Assembly (NCBI GenBank): GCA_000750105.3
Contig: JPHH03000061.1
Location: 62,001-126,000 of the forward strand
DNA from: Tolypocladium sp. Sup5 PDA-1
Taxonomy: Eukaryota > Ascomycota > Sordariomycetes > Hypocreales > Ophiocordycipitaceae
Direction: 5' to 3'
Length of the DNA: 64,000 bases
Part shown: piece after piece, positions 54,620 through 64,000 of the stretch
Layout: each line of letters begins with the position of its first letter
Numbering within the stretch: the first letter of the stretch is position 1
Notes under the pieces: model-generated
The model's input: the letters and a program-made list of their open reading frames with translations, nothing else
The model's database searches: none
Told to the model about the DNA's origin: nothing
Program-made: the position numbers and the translations under genes

Positions 54620-57049
54620 ATGGTGCGCTCTACGCTCGTTGCTGCTTCGCTGGCCCTTGCCGGCCTCGCGTATGCCCAATGCCCTTTTGCGAATCCCGAG
54701 CGACTCGCCGCCAGGACCGACGGAGTCACTTCTCGTGACCATGTCGCCGGGTATGATGTGGACGACAGCGAAGGTTATCTCACCTCGGATGTCGGCGGCC
54801 CGATAGAAGATCAGAACAGCCTCAAGGCTGGCGAGCGCGGACCTACTCTTCTCGAGGACTTTATCTTTCGCCAGAAGATTACTCGTTTTGACCACGAGCG
54901 GGTATGCCTGCCCGCAGATTGCGGCATCTAGTCGTCGTGAGGACTCGTGACTAAAAGACTGCGTGTAGGTTCCTGAGAGAGCTGTCCACGCTCGCGGAGC
55001 TGGTGCGTACGGCACCTTTACGAGCTATGACGATTTCAGCAACATCACGGCTGCGTCGTTCTTGGGCTCCAAAGGCAAGAAGACTTCGACCTTTGTCCGA
55101 TTTTCCACAGTTGCCGGATCTCGCGGAAGTGCCGACACTGCTCGCGACGTCCACGGCTTTGCGACGAGATTGTACGTCTCCTCGTATACTTGCTGAATGT
55201 TTCGAGCCTCCATGCTGACTAGCGCAGCTATACGGATGAGGGCAACTTCGACATTGTTGGCAACAACATTCCTGTGTTCTTCATCCAGGATGCCATTCAG
55301 TTCCCTGACCTGATCCATTCGGTCAAGCCCCGGTCCGACAATGAAATCCCCCAGGGCGCCACGGCCCACGATTCTGCCTGGGACTTCTTCAGCCAAGAGA
55401 CATCGACTCTCCATACTCTTTTCTGGGCCATGGCTGGTTACGGAATCCCCAGAAGTTTCAGACACATGGTATGATTGCGAATACTCGGCGCATTCAAGGG
55501 GCACTGCTAACACGCGGCTAGGATGGTTTTGGTGTTCACACATTCCGTTTCGTCAACAATGATGGCGATACGAAGCTCATCAAGTGGCACTGGAAGACGA
55601 AGCAGGGCAAGGCCAGCTTGGTCTGGGACGAGGCGCAGCATGTCGCTGGCAAGAACGCCGACTTCCACCGCCAAGACCTCTTCGATGCCATTGAGTCGGG
55701 CAACTATCCGGAATGGGAGCTCAACGTTCAGATCATCAACGAGGACCAGGCGCTGGCTTTCGGATTTGATGTCTTGGACCCCACCAAGATCATTCCGGAA
55801 GAGTATGCGCCGCTGCACAAGGTTGGCGTGATGAGATTGGATGCAAACCCCGTCAACTACTTTGCCGAGACGGAGCAGATCATGGTCAGATGGCCCGATT
55901 CTCAACCATCTGAAGATGTGTGCTGATATTGTTATAGTTTCAACCCGGACACATTGTGCGAGGCATCGATTTCACCGAGGATCCTCTGCTGCAGGGCCGC
56001 ATCTTCTCTTATCTCGACACTCAGATCAACCGCCACGGCGGGCCCAACTTTGAGCAGCTGCCCATCAACCGACCCATCACGAAGATCCACAACAACAACC
56101 GCGATGGCGCCGGGCAGAACATGATCCACAAGAACACTGCTCCTTGTAAGTCTAAAGCCGGGCAGGGAACATGCGGATTTGGGAATGCTGACAGGGTCTA
56201 GATTCGCCCAAGACGCTGAACAACGGTTTCCCTCTGCAGGCCAACCAGACAACCGGCAAGGGCTTCTTCACGGCTCCCCGCCGGAAGCTGTCTGGCGCTC
56301 TGGTGCGCGGGCGGAGCTCGACCTTTGCGGATCACTGGAGCCAGCCTCGCCTGTTCTACAACTCGTTGACCAAGGTTGAGCAGCAGTTCCTCATTGACGC
56401 GATTCGCTTCGAGACCAGCCACGTCCACTCCGCCGTCCAGAAGAACGTGCTCACACAGCTCAACAAGATCAGCCACGACATTGCCGTCCGCGTGGGCAAG
56501 GCCCTGGGCCTGGACGCTCCCGCAGAGGACTCCAAGTACTACCACAACAACAAGACCAAGGGCATCTCCATCTTTGGCGAGAAGCTGCCCACCATTGCCA
56601 CCCTCCAGGTCGGCGTCCTGGCCTCGACCGGCTCCAAGGACTCACTGGCACAGGCCAAGGCCCTGAAGGACGCCTTCAAGGCCGACAAGGTCACCGTCGT
56701 CACCGTCGCCGAGACCCTCGCCGACGGCGTGGACATGACCTACTCGGCGGCCGAGGCCATCGGCTTCGATGGCATCATCGTCACCAGCGGCGCCGAGAAG
56801 CTGTTCGACGCCAAGAAAAAGTCGACGCTGTACCCCCCCGGACGACCGTCCCAGATCATCACTGACGGGTACAACTGGGGCAAGCCGCTCGGCTTCCTCG
56901 GCTCTGCGGACAAGGCTCGCACGGTGGCTGGTGTCAGCAACGGGCCGGGCGTGTACACCGCGAAGGACACCGGTGCGATTGCGAATAGCTTCAGGGAGGG
57001 CCTCGCGGTCTTTAAGTTTACGGACCGGTTTGCCACGGATGATGAATGA
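54620..57049 (+). CDS. catB: Large-subunit secreted catalase
   Basis: Haem catalase that breaks down hydrogen peroxide outside the cell or in the wall. Six exons, 54620-54901, 54969-55171, 55228-55468, 55522-55884, 55938-56145 and 56202-57049, give 714 aa, the usual length of clade-2 fungal catalases. Residues 1-19 are a signal peptide (ending GLAYAQ). Active-site residues are visible: H101 in ERAVHARGAGAYG, N175 in VGNNIPVFF, RFSTVAGSRGSADTARD, and the proximal haem ligand Y388 in GRIFSYLDTQ. The C-terminal 150 residues form the flavodoxin/glutamine-amidotransferase-like domain found only in large-subunit catalases (TIATLQVGVLAS, FDGIIVTSGAEKLF). All five introns have clean ends. A TATA box precedes it. 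The catB symbol is by type, after the Aspergillus enzyme; orthology is not proven. Confidence 0.95.
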
Positions 57050-57393
57050 ATGGGAGGTGTCACTTGTCTGATTCGACATGTTGAGCCATGATTTTGTTTA
57101 TTTCTTTACTTATATCTTCTGGTATCATATTAGACTAAAAAGGCTTGGTGCCCACGCTTGAATGACAGTTGCTATTCTTCAAACCCCCATACGTGACAAC
57201 CGCTTTGCATGATATATACGATGCGTCCACGCCCCTGATAGTTTGGGCTGGACGTTGAAAGACACCAGTGCTGCAGTCACACGCGCATAGCATGCATGGC
57301 CCTGCCCTCACGTGGAGGCCGCAGAATGGGCCTCACTAGGCCCCATTATTCGTACATTTGAGGCATGTAGAATCCCGCGTAGGTGTAGACCTC
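57050..57393. other. Convergent intergenic spacer
   Basis: This is AT-rich 3' flank after the catalase stop. No gene is seen. Confidence 0.6.
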
Positions 57394-58925
57394 CTAGTTA
57401 GACAGCGTGGCATATTCCCGCAAGGTGGTCCGGTCGCCTGGCAAGCCGCGCCGGCGGCATATACCCTGGAACCCTGCACTTGCCCAGGCGTCCTCGCTGG
57501 CGGCCGCGATGACGCGGATGACTCGCTGCTGCTTGTCCTGCAGTTCGCCAAATGCCGGCGGCGGCTGGGAACTGCTGGGGAAAGCCATGAACATGGCCAC
57601 GTCTGCGATGTTGGCGGCGACGTCCCCTTCTGAGCGAGAGAGCGCATCGACGACGGCTTCGACGGCGCTGGATGATGCTGCGTCGTTGGTTTTGCGCTTA
57701 GCGAAACCGTCCAGGGTGGTTTCTGAACAGCCGCAGATGTCGTCCCCGTAGGGGATTATGGTCTCCCAGCCATCGTCTGTGTCGATGGTTGCTTTGGCGA
57801 CGGTCAAGATTGCCTCGGGATCTTCCACATCAAGGTCCAGCAGCGCCTTGGCGGCCGCCCATCGTACTATCGATATTATCCTGTCTTGTCTGTGGAGGGC
57901 CAGAAGCCGCGAAATGGTCTCTGGGTCGTGCCTGTGCGGTTGGCGGTCTGAGGAGCGGAGGGTTGTGATCCCAGCCGTGAGCAGACCGACGGCCAGGACG
58001 GCGGTGGCTTTGGCAGAGGGGTTGCCGCCTCGTTTGTCGACGAGGCACCAGATGCTGGCCAGCGTGTCTTGCGCATTTGGACAGGCAGCCTCGGGGAACC
58101 ACGCCAGCGCGTATGCGCATATAGCCTGGACGATTGGCACGGGGTCCCTATGCATCAGGGTTTTTAGCACGGGGACACCCTCCCTCACGGCGTCATACGA
58201 CTGCAGCTCCTAGTCTGTCTCGCCCGCTCTTTCACGCCAGGATTTAATGTTGATGTTTCCTGGCTCCCAGTCGCTGGGGTCGCCAACCGCAAGGTCGATG
58301 AGGAGGTCGATGATGTCGTTGCGGTCCGGCGTCCGCACGTCGTCTAACAGCTTGAGCAAGAACGGCACTGCGCGTGCTGAAACCTCATAGCGGGTCCCCT
58401 GATGCACGAGAAAACTTGATAGCATTGAGAATGCCGTGGCTCGGCTGCCGCCGTCTGGGCCTGAGTACTGTAATTGCTTGATCCAGGTTGGGACGTCGAT
58501 GGCGGGGCCATAGGCATGCTGCAACGAGGCCCAGTCAACCCAATTAATGCCTTCGAGGAGATTGGAAGTCCCGACAGTTGCGTCTGAATCGTGAGATGTG
58601 GTGGCCCCTGTTTCTCCAGGTGTGGCAGCAGAGTTGCTGGCTCCTATTTCAGTCGTCCCGCTTGATGGCGCGTTGATGCTGTAGATGGAACGCTGGCGGC
58701 CATGGAGCTGCAAGTAGAGGCCGCAGGCATTGCAGAGGAGGTTGTCATGGCCGTCTTTTCTCCATAGAGGTGTGTTTGGAGTGCCGCAGTTCCAGCAGAT
58801 GAATTGCTGCGAAAGATGTTAGTCGGCAGTCGACGACGAGGCCTGGGGCTTACACGTAGTTGGGTGCAAGCAGCAGAGGTAGAGAGTGAACTCACAGGAG
58901 TAACGCGATGTACAGCGTCAGGCAT
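57394..58925 (-). pseudogene. GATA zinc finger plus HEAT-repeat protein, in-frame TAG
   Basis: Exon 58925-58896 and exon 58806-57394 join into one frame of 480 codons with a single TAG at codon 209 (58212-58210). Residues 11-40 form a GATA-type finger: CWNC, a 17-residue loop with TPLWRKDG, then CNACGLYL (C14, C17, C35, C38). A Ser/Thr-rich linker follows, then HEAT-like helical repeats on both sides of the stop (AVPFLLKLLDDVRTP before; GVPVLKTLMHRDPVP and CAYALAWFPEA after). The frame and protein character continue past the stop, so this is most simply a nonsense mutation, possibly recent. A 78-nt in-frame intron (58287-58210) would remove it, but its donor GTTGGC is weak and the segment looks coding. 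The 208-aa upstream part could still be made. The partner or target is unknown. Confidence 0.7.
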
Positions 58926-59738
58926 GGTCAACAAAGGCCAGCTCTGTCATTCGCTGAGTAAAAATGTTCCCAATAGAGCTGCCGTGGTGCAGTTTAGGAG
59001 CAGGAGGAAGAGAGGGCTGCCTGGCGTTGTTCATAAGAGGCCGGATGCGGACCATAGTCGCGCCGCTTGCCCTATACCGAAGTGTACCTTGCGTACCTTC
59101 CACGTTATGGCAGCTAGAAGGGATGGGCCTTTGCGAGGAAGATCAAGATAGGCAATCACGCCAGTGTGATGGTTCATTGTTGCTGGCGGTGCTTGCCAAT
59201 GGCAGGTGTGTACGAAGTATCTATGATGAAGGTGCCGCGGGTTGCTGCACGTTGCATGCGACATGTCATGTAAGACTGGCAACCTGATGTCAACCACCAT
59301 GCGCCAGAGAGGCAGCCATGGATCGCCAATCAGCGCAGAGTCGTTGGAACAATGGGGCTGTCGAGGGCTAATCAGCGTTCGTCCGCCTCCCCCCCCCTGA
59401 AATCAAGGTGCCACGGCGCACGTCGATGACAGGTGGCCGACGGCAAATGTTCGGTGCTTTATGTACACTTGATCCCATTGGCCAGACCAGGATGGCTGAA
59501 GGGGTACGTACCTTGGAGATTCGCAAGCCCCACCACGCGCCACCGAGAACAAGCCAGAATCGCGACAGGACAGGCAGACCCTTTCCTGGAAGCGGCCAAC
59601 TGTACAACTACACGCACAGCAGCGAACACCTCCTCCCCGCCCGCGCCGCTGCCAGTATTCTTGCTCCTCTCCCGTTTAATTCTCTGGAAAATACGTCAAG
59701 GGCAGCTATAGCCGGTCTCGCAAGACCCCTCGTCCAAG
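58926..59738. other. Divergent intergenic region
   Basis: Upstream region of the GATA-HEAT gene (-) and RER1 (+). An open frame crossing from 59408 reads into RER1 in the wrong phase and is not supported. Confidence 0.55.
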
Positions 59739-60508
59739 ATGGATGCGCCCGAGCCCGATCAGACCCCTTTCGCGAGCGTCACTGCCCACACATCCAAGCT
59801 CCAGAGAGTACGACGCCCCTCTGCCGTCGGGCGACGACGACGATGGCCCATAATCACCTCGAACGTATCGCGCTGACCGGCAAACAAATAGCAATACCAG
59901 GCGCTGCTGGACCAGTCCACGCCGTTTGTCCTCTACAGATGGGTCGGCACCGCCGTCGGCCTCTTCCTCTTCTTCCTGCGCATCCTCTTTGCGCAAGGCT
60001 GGTATATCGGTACGTTCCCCCGGCGGTATTTTACCCAGAATATGTACAGTTAGTTGACCCCCGGACAGTCGCGTATGCCCTCGGCATCTACCTGCTCAAC
60101 CTCTTCCTCGCCTTCCTCCAGCCCAAGTTCGACCCCTCGAGCGACGCCCTCGACAATGAGATGGAGGACGGCTCCGTCGGCACCCTCCCGACCAAGCGGG
60201 ACGAGGAGTTCAAGCCCTTTATCCGACGCCTGCCCGAGTTCAAGTTCTGGTACTGGGCGACGAGGGCCGTCGCCATCTCCTTCTTCTGCACCTTTTTCGA
60301 GCTCTTCAACGTGCCCGTCTTCTGGCCCGTTCTCGTCATGTACTGGATGATTCTGTTCGTCTTGACGAGTGAGTCTCTCCCTCCCGAGCTCCCTGGCCAT
60401 GTCTAACACCTCTCCTCTCCAGTGCGAAAGCAGATCCAGCACATGGTCAAGTACCGCTACGTCCCGTTTACCATTGGCAAGAAGAACTACCGAAAGGACA
60501 GCTCGTAA
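59739..60508 (+). CDS. RER1: ER retention receptor Rer1
   Basis: Rer1 is a Golgi membrane protein that returns escaped ER membrane proteins and unassembled subunits to the ER in COPI vesicles. Four exons, 59739-59807, 59892-60009, 60069-60368 and 60423-60508, give 190 aa (yeast 188). The sequence runs MDAPEPDQTPFASVTAHTSK, YQALLDQSTPFVLYRWVGT, then GWYIVAYALGIYLLNLFLAF across intron 2, QPKFDP, and EEFKPFIRRLPEFKFWYWAT. Two further hydrophobic segments follow, then RKQIQHMVKYRYVPFTIGKK across intron 3. Four membrane segments are visible. Each intron splits a conserved block, so the exon set is well constrained. The tail ends in a Lys/Arg-rich stretch as in other Rer1 proteins. Confidence 0.95.
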
Positions 60509-61172
60509 GCTGCTCCGTGCGTCTGCGGGAAACGCACGAGGAGAGACTGTGCCGAGCCCGCACTCCGTGGCGGGTTCGTCGCTGGAGCGCGCGGACGGAT
60601 GGCCAGGCTCTGTGTAAAACACTGCTTCCAGCCATGTAGCGGCTGGCGACTAATGCCATGTGTCGATGATGCGCCTGTATCATCAAGTTCCGTTTTAGGA
60701 TTGCAAAAAAAGGGGATCACGGAGCCGGGCGTGGCAGATATATAGACGAAACGACCTTAGACTGGGGTCACAGGAAACGCGAGCATTGATCCCCTACCTA
60801 GTCTTGGAGACGATCCCTTAATGGAAAAAAAATTGTTAAAAAGCACAGAATTGCAGTGCAACGAGTTGAAGCAGCCGCGGCTATCGGTAGGTTCCAATTC
60901 GCAATGATTGTTCGGGGGGCTTGCTGCATGGCTCTTGTGGTGCTCTAGGCAGTGGGGGTGGGGAGGGAGCAGCAGCCATTGAGTGCGAGCCAGCCTCGCG
61001 CCCCAGCTTTTTCTTCTGGCCTCGCGGCTGCAACAACCACACCTCGCCTCGCCTCACCTCCAGCGCAGTCTACATCCCTCCACCGCCCTCCTCGAAAACG
61101 ACTGCTCAGCGCGCGCACCATCACTCGCCGACGTGTCATCGACCCTACCTCGACCGCCCGCGCCCCGTCACA
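60509..61172. other. Intergenic, promoter of PAF1
   Basis: No gene is recognised. An open frame in phase with PAF1 extends to 60921 but is Pro/Ser-rich and unlike the family. A cctacctag word lies near 60793. Confidence 0.55.
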
Positions 61173-62523
61173 ATGTCGTCCTCCGGGGCGCGCTCCGGCG
61201 AGCGCATGGTCCATCAGGACTACATCGCGCGCATCCGCTTCTCCAACGCCCTGCCGCCGCCGCCGAACCCCCCCAAGCTGCTCGACATCCCCAACACGGG
61301 CCTCGCCAGCGGCCAGTACACGACGCCCGGCTTCGCGTCGCGCCTGGCCCGGGAGCAGCCGCTGAACATCGAGGCCGATGCCGAGCTGGGCATGCCGCTG
61401 AACCTGGTCGGCGTGCCGGGCGTCTTTGACGGCGATGAGCGATGTGAGTGGCGGCCCCGATCGGCTCGTGGACGCCATCGCCTTGAGAATACTGACACGA
61501 TGGAACAGCAATCCAAGCACCCGCGCAGCCTCCCGCTCTTCACCCCCACGACCGCCCTCTCCTCCGGCCCATCGCCGCCCTCGGCAAGCTCAAGGTCGCA
61601 GAGGCCAACGTCTCGTTCCTCCGCCGCACAGAGTACATCTCATCCAGCACAACGAAGCGGCCCGAGTCGGGCAACGCCCGCGTCCTGCTGGCCAAGGCCC
61701 GGAAGCCCGCGCGACCTGCCCCGGACGCCGCCGCAGACTCGCCCGAGGCCATCAAACGCAAGATCGACCGAAGCTTCGAGGCCGCGGAGCTGGATTTCAA
61801 GGACGCCAAGCGCGTCAGGCACCCGTCCAAGAAACACCTCAAGCTCGTCGAAGCGGTCCCCCTGCTGCCAGACCTGGACTCGTTCCCCGACTCGGGCGCC
61901 TATGTCACCATCAAGTTCCTCACGAACCCCGTCACCGGTAAGACCGAGTACGACAACCGCCTCCTTAGCGGACTCTTCAGGCCCGTAGAACGGACCTCGA
62001 CGGAAGAAGCCATGTACGAGGCGGCGGTCGAGGCCCACGAGAGAGACCCCCTCAACAACCCCAAGCCGCCTAACCTGATGAACTACGACTTCTACCTGCC
62101 GCAGAACCACGACGTCCACAGGGAATTCCGCCGCAGCTTCGACGTCGAGGACCCGGAGCATGACGGCAGCGACGTCATGACCTTCCAGTTCAACAGAGTC
62201 AGGGGATACGAGACCGCCCAGGAGACGGAGCTCGACCACCCGACCAAGTATGAAGACGAGATCATCCTCGCGTACAACGACGACGACGAGTACCCCAAGC
62301 AAAAGGCCGTCTACTACTACCCCGTCATGCAAAAGTCGGCCATCCGGCCCCAGCGCACCAAGAACATTGCCCGCACCAGCGGCCTGTCCCAGGAGGGCGA
62401 CGACATGATCATCGACCAGCTGGACATTAGCGTCCTGGACCCCACCGAGGAGATGCTCGAAGCGATGAAGAATTATAAGGAGAAGCCGCTAGGCTGGGAC
62501 CAGGGAGGCGAGGAGCCGGAGCC

Positions 62524-62554
<31 letters not shown>

Positions 62555-62698
62555 CAGAATGAGGATGCAGATGCGGACGCGGACGGTGACGAGGAGAGGC
62601 CGCGTCACAGCAGCGAGGCCGGCAAGTCGGATCCCAAGTCGCCAGAGGAAGACCGCGATGCGGAGGGAGAGGACGAGGACGAGGACGAGGAAGACTAG
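61173..62698 (+). CDS. PAF1: RNA polymerase II-associated Paf1 complex subunit Paf1
   Basis: Paf1 is the core subunit of the PAF1 elongation complex, which couples RNA polymerase II to histone H2B ubiquitination and H3K4/K36 methylation. Exons 61173-61443 and 61509-62698 give 486 aa. The conserved N-terminus is present: HQDYIARIRFSNALPPPPNP then PKLLDIP, SGQYTTPGFASRLAREQPLN, and LGMPLNLVGVPGVFDG. The junction gives DERSIQAPAQPP. The middle contains FLRRTEYISS, LPDLDSFPDSGAYVTIKF, and NPKPPNLMNYDFYLPQNHD. The tail is a long Glu/Asp/Gln-rich low-complexity region ending in an acidic run, usual for Paf1. The intron (61444-61508) has GTGAGT and AACAG ends. The start MSSSGARSGERMVHQDYI is chosen by position just before the first conserved block. 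Confidence 0.94.
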
Positions 62699-62968
62699 GC
62701 GGGCACACGCGGTGCGCTCTTGTAACACTTGAGGGAAAACAGTCCAGGCTCTAATTCTAGCGAGGACTCGACAGGGCACGGGGCATCTCAAAAGGATAGC
62801 TTGGCTAAAGGCGTAAGGGTATTTTACCTACGAAGTAGGTATTATAGATCGACATCACACACAAAAATTCAAGCGCAGTGCTTTACATCCGCCCAAACTC
62901 CAAGCCGATGGCCCCCGACCAGGGCCACATTGTTGTGCCTACATATTCCCGTCGACCGTTTCTTCATT

Positions 62969-64000
62969 TCACGCACTGACCTTGTCCTTGGTTGGTTGCT
63001 CCAGCTTCTTGTTGGCGCTGGACGGGTCGAACCCAATGACCTCTCGTTGGTCGTCAATTACGCGTGCATATCTGCCAGCGTAGTCAGTAATCGGTTATCA
63101 CAACTTCCATGGCACGCCCTGGGGACATGAAAAACTCACTCTAGCAGCAATCGAAAGAACCACGCCTCCATGTCCTCCTTGCGCACCACCTCGTTCGCCC
63201 AGTCGCGGCTCGCCATGGCGATCCTCTCGGCCTCGTTGTTGCCCAGGCTGCTGTCGCCGAAGAAGCGTACCGCCTCGAGCCACTCGTCGCCCTGCAGGCT
63301 CAGGGGCACGTAGTGCGCCCACGGCTTGAGCCACTCGTTGTGCCACTCGCGGAAGACGGCGAGCTTGAACGTCAGGCTCATGCTCTGCAGGAAGGCGTAG
63401 AAGCGCCCGGAGAAGGCGTTGCCGTCGATGTCGAGGAGGTACTTGTACGTCCACGCGTCCTGCTGCTCGACGCGCTCCTTGACGTCGAAGAACTGTTTCT
63501 GCGCCTCGCAGTCGCCGTCGTCGCACTGGCCCACGTGCGAAAAGTGCACGTCGATGAACTCGCGGAAGTCGCCGCGAGGCACCTCCTTGGCCTCCCACTT
63601 GGGATTCTCGGCGTCGCCGCTGTTGACCATGATCAAGGCCTGGTTGCGGGCGTTGATCTTTTGGACAAAGTGCTGGCGATGCTGTCGCCGCCAGCCACCG
63701 CTACGGCTGAAGCCCCCGGTCGTGGACCCTCGCCAGTACAGCTTGTCCTGCTTCTCGGTCCAGGGCCGGTCCTTTTCCTCCTGATAGGCGACCTTTTCGT
63801 ACCAGTACCAGGGCGAAGGGTAGATAATGTCGTTATAGGACGAGATTTTGGACTGGGAGAAGATGGGGAACAGGTCGTGGACGATTTTGTAGGCATTTGG
63901 ACGGTCGAAGAAGCCGTATGTTGAGCTGAGGGATGGGGTGAGGCAGATGTCGGACATGGCAGTCATGTTGTAGACAAATCCGAGCTCGCCAACCCCGTAT
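62969..64000 (-). CDS. Family-90 glycosyltransferase (CAP10-like), 5' end outside window
   Basis: The last two exons, running from beyond 64000 to 63140 and 63071-62969, encode about 320 aa of C-terminal sequence. The visible part matches glycosyltransferase family 90 (CAP10/POGLUT-like): KIVHDLFPIFSQSKISSYND, YPSPWYWYEKV, KLYWRGSTTGGFSRSGGWRR (the sugar-nucleotide site), YKYLLDIDGNAFSGRFYAFL and SMSLTFKLAVFREWHNEWLK, then HYVPLSLQGDEW. The final exon adds YARVIDDQREVIGFDPSS and stops at 62969. In Cryptococcus, CAP10 is needed for capsule; in other fungi the acceptor is mostly unknown. An N-terminal membrane anchor is expected but lies outside the window. Intron 63072-63139 has GTGAGT and CTGGCAG ends. 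The gene converges on PAF1. Confidence 0.9.

Noticed and set aside
58210..58287. Intron removing the amber codon of the GATA-HEAT gene
   Set aside because: Donor GTTGGC is poor and the 25 codons it would remove look like normal coding sequence; kept only as an alternative.
63001..63040. tRNA B-box-like word ggtcgaacccaatg
   Set aside because: It lies in the last exon of the glycosyltransferase gene and no cloverleaf or A box accompanies it.
1..64000. CRISPR array, prophage, NRPS/PKS cluster or intact transposon
   Set aside because: No spaced direct repeats, phage genes, megasynthase domains or transposase motifs were seen on either strand.

Overview
The window is nuclear DNA from a filamentous ascomycete. 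It holds about 25 protein genes. Most have one to five short GT-AG introns (about 50-90 nt) with clear CTAAC/CTGAC branch sites. Coding DNA is moderately GC-rich, and the gene families are typical of Sordariomycetes: filamentous-type PEX26, a HET-domain protein, a large secreted catalase and an ECL1-like protein. The order Hypocreales is my best guess. It rests on style, gene content and the many intergenic TACGGAGTA/TACTCCGTA words, not on a database match.

Layout, left to right: CDC37; a GPI-anchored PLC-like phosphodiesterase; an ECM15/thiamin-binding-type protein; a CCDC47-like ER protein (-); haspin kinase; PEX26; RDS3/PHF5A (-) divergent from a pinin-domain protein; an epoxide hydrolase; CRIPT (-); the flippase DRS2; an ECL1-family zinc-binding protein (-). 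Next comes a 5-kb stretch with at most a decayed gene. It is followed by an unknown mitochondrial protein (-), SYF2, COQ11 (-), the YEATS protein YAF9, the ERMES subunit MDM34 (-), the inositol-pentakisphosphate kinase IPK1 and a FUN26-like nucleoside transporter (-). An accessory-looking segment (about 45.8-59 kb) follows, with a HET-domain gene, a 4.8-kb gene-poor stretch, a secreted large-subunit catalase and a GATA-finger/HEAT-repeat gene broken by an in-frame TAG. The window closes with RER1, PAF1 and a 5'-truncated family-90 glycosyltransferase (-).

Most of the window is housekeeping: chaperone, splicing (RDS3, pinin, SYF2, CRIPT), chromatin and transcription (haspin, YAF9, PAF1), membrane and organelle biology (CCDC47, PEX26, DRS2, MDM34, COQ11, RER1). 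I found no CRISPR array, intact transposon, tRNA, rRNA or secondary-metabolite cluster. The most unusual items are the GATA-HEAT gene with its amber codon, the MDM34 intron that is open for its entire 426 nt, the stop-free 60-nt intron in the first membrane helix of the nucleoside transporter, and a possible mitochondrial leader on the ECM15-like protein. All splice sites were assigned by eye from consensus sequences and family alignment remembered from general knowledge.
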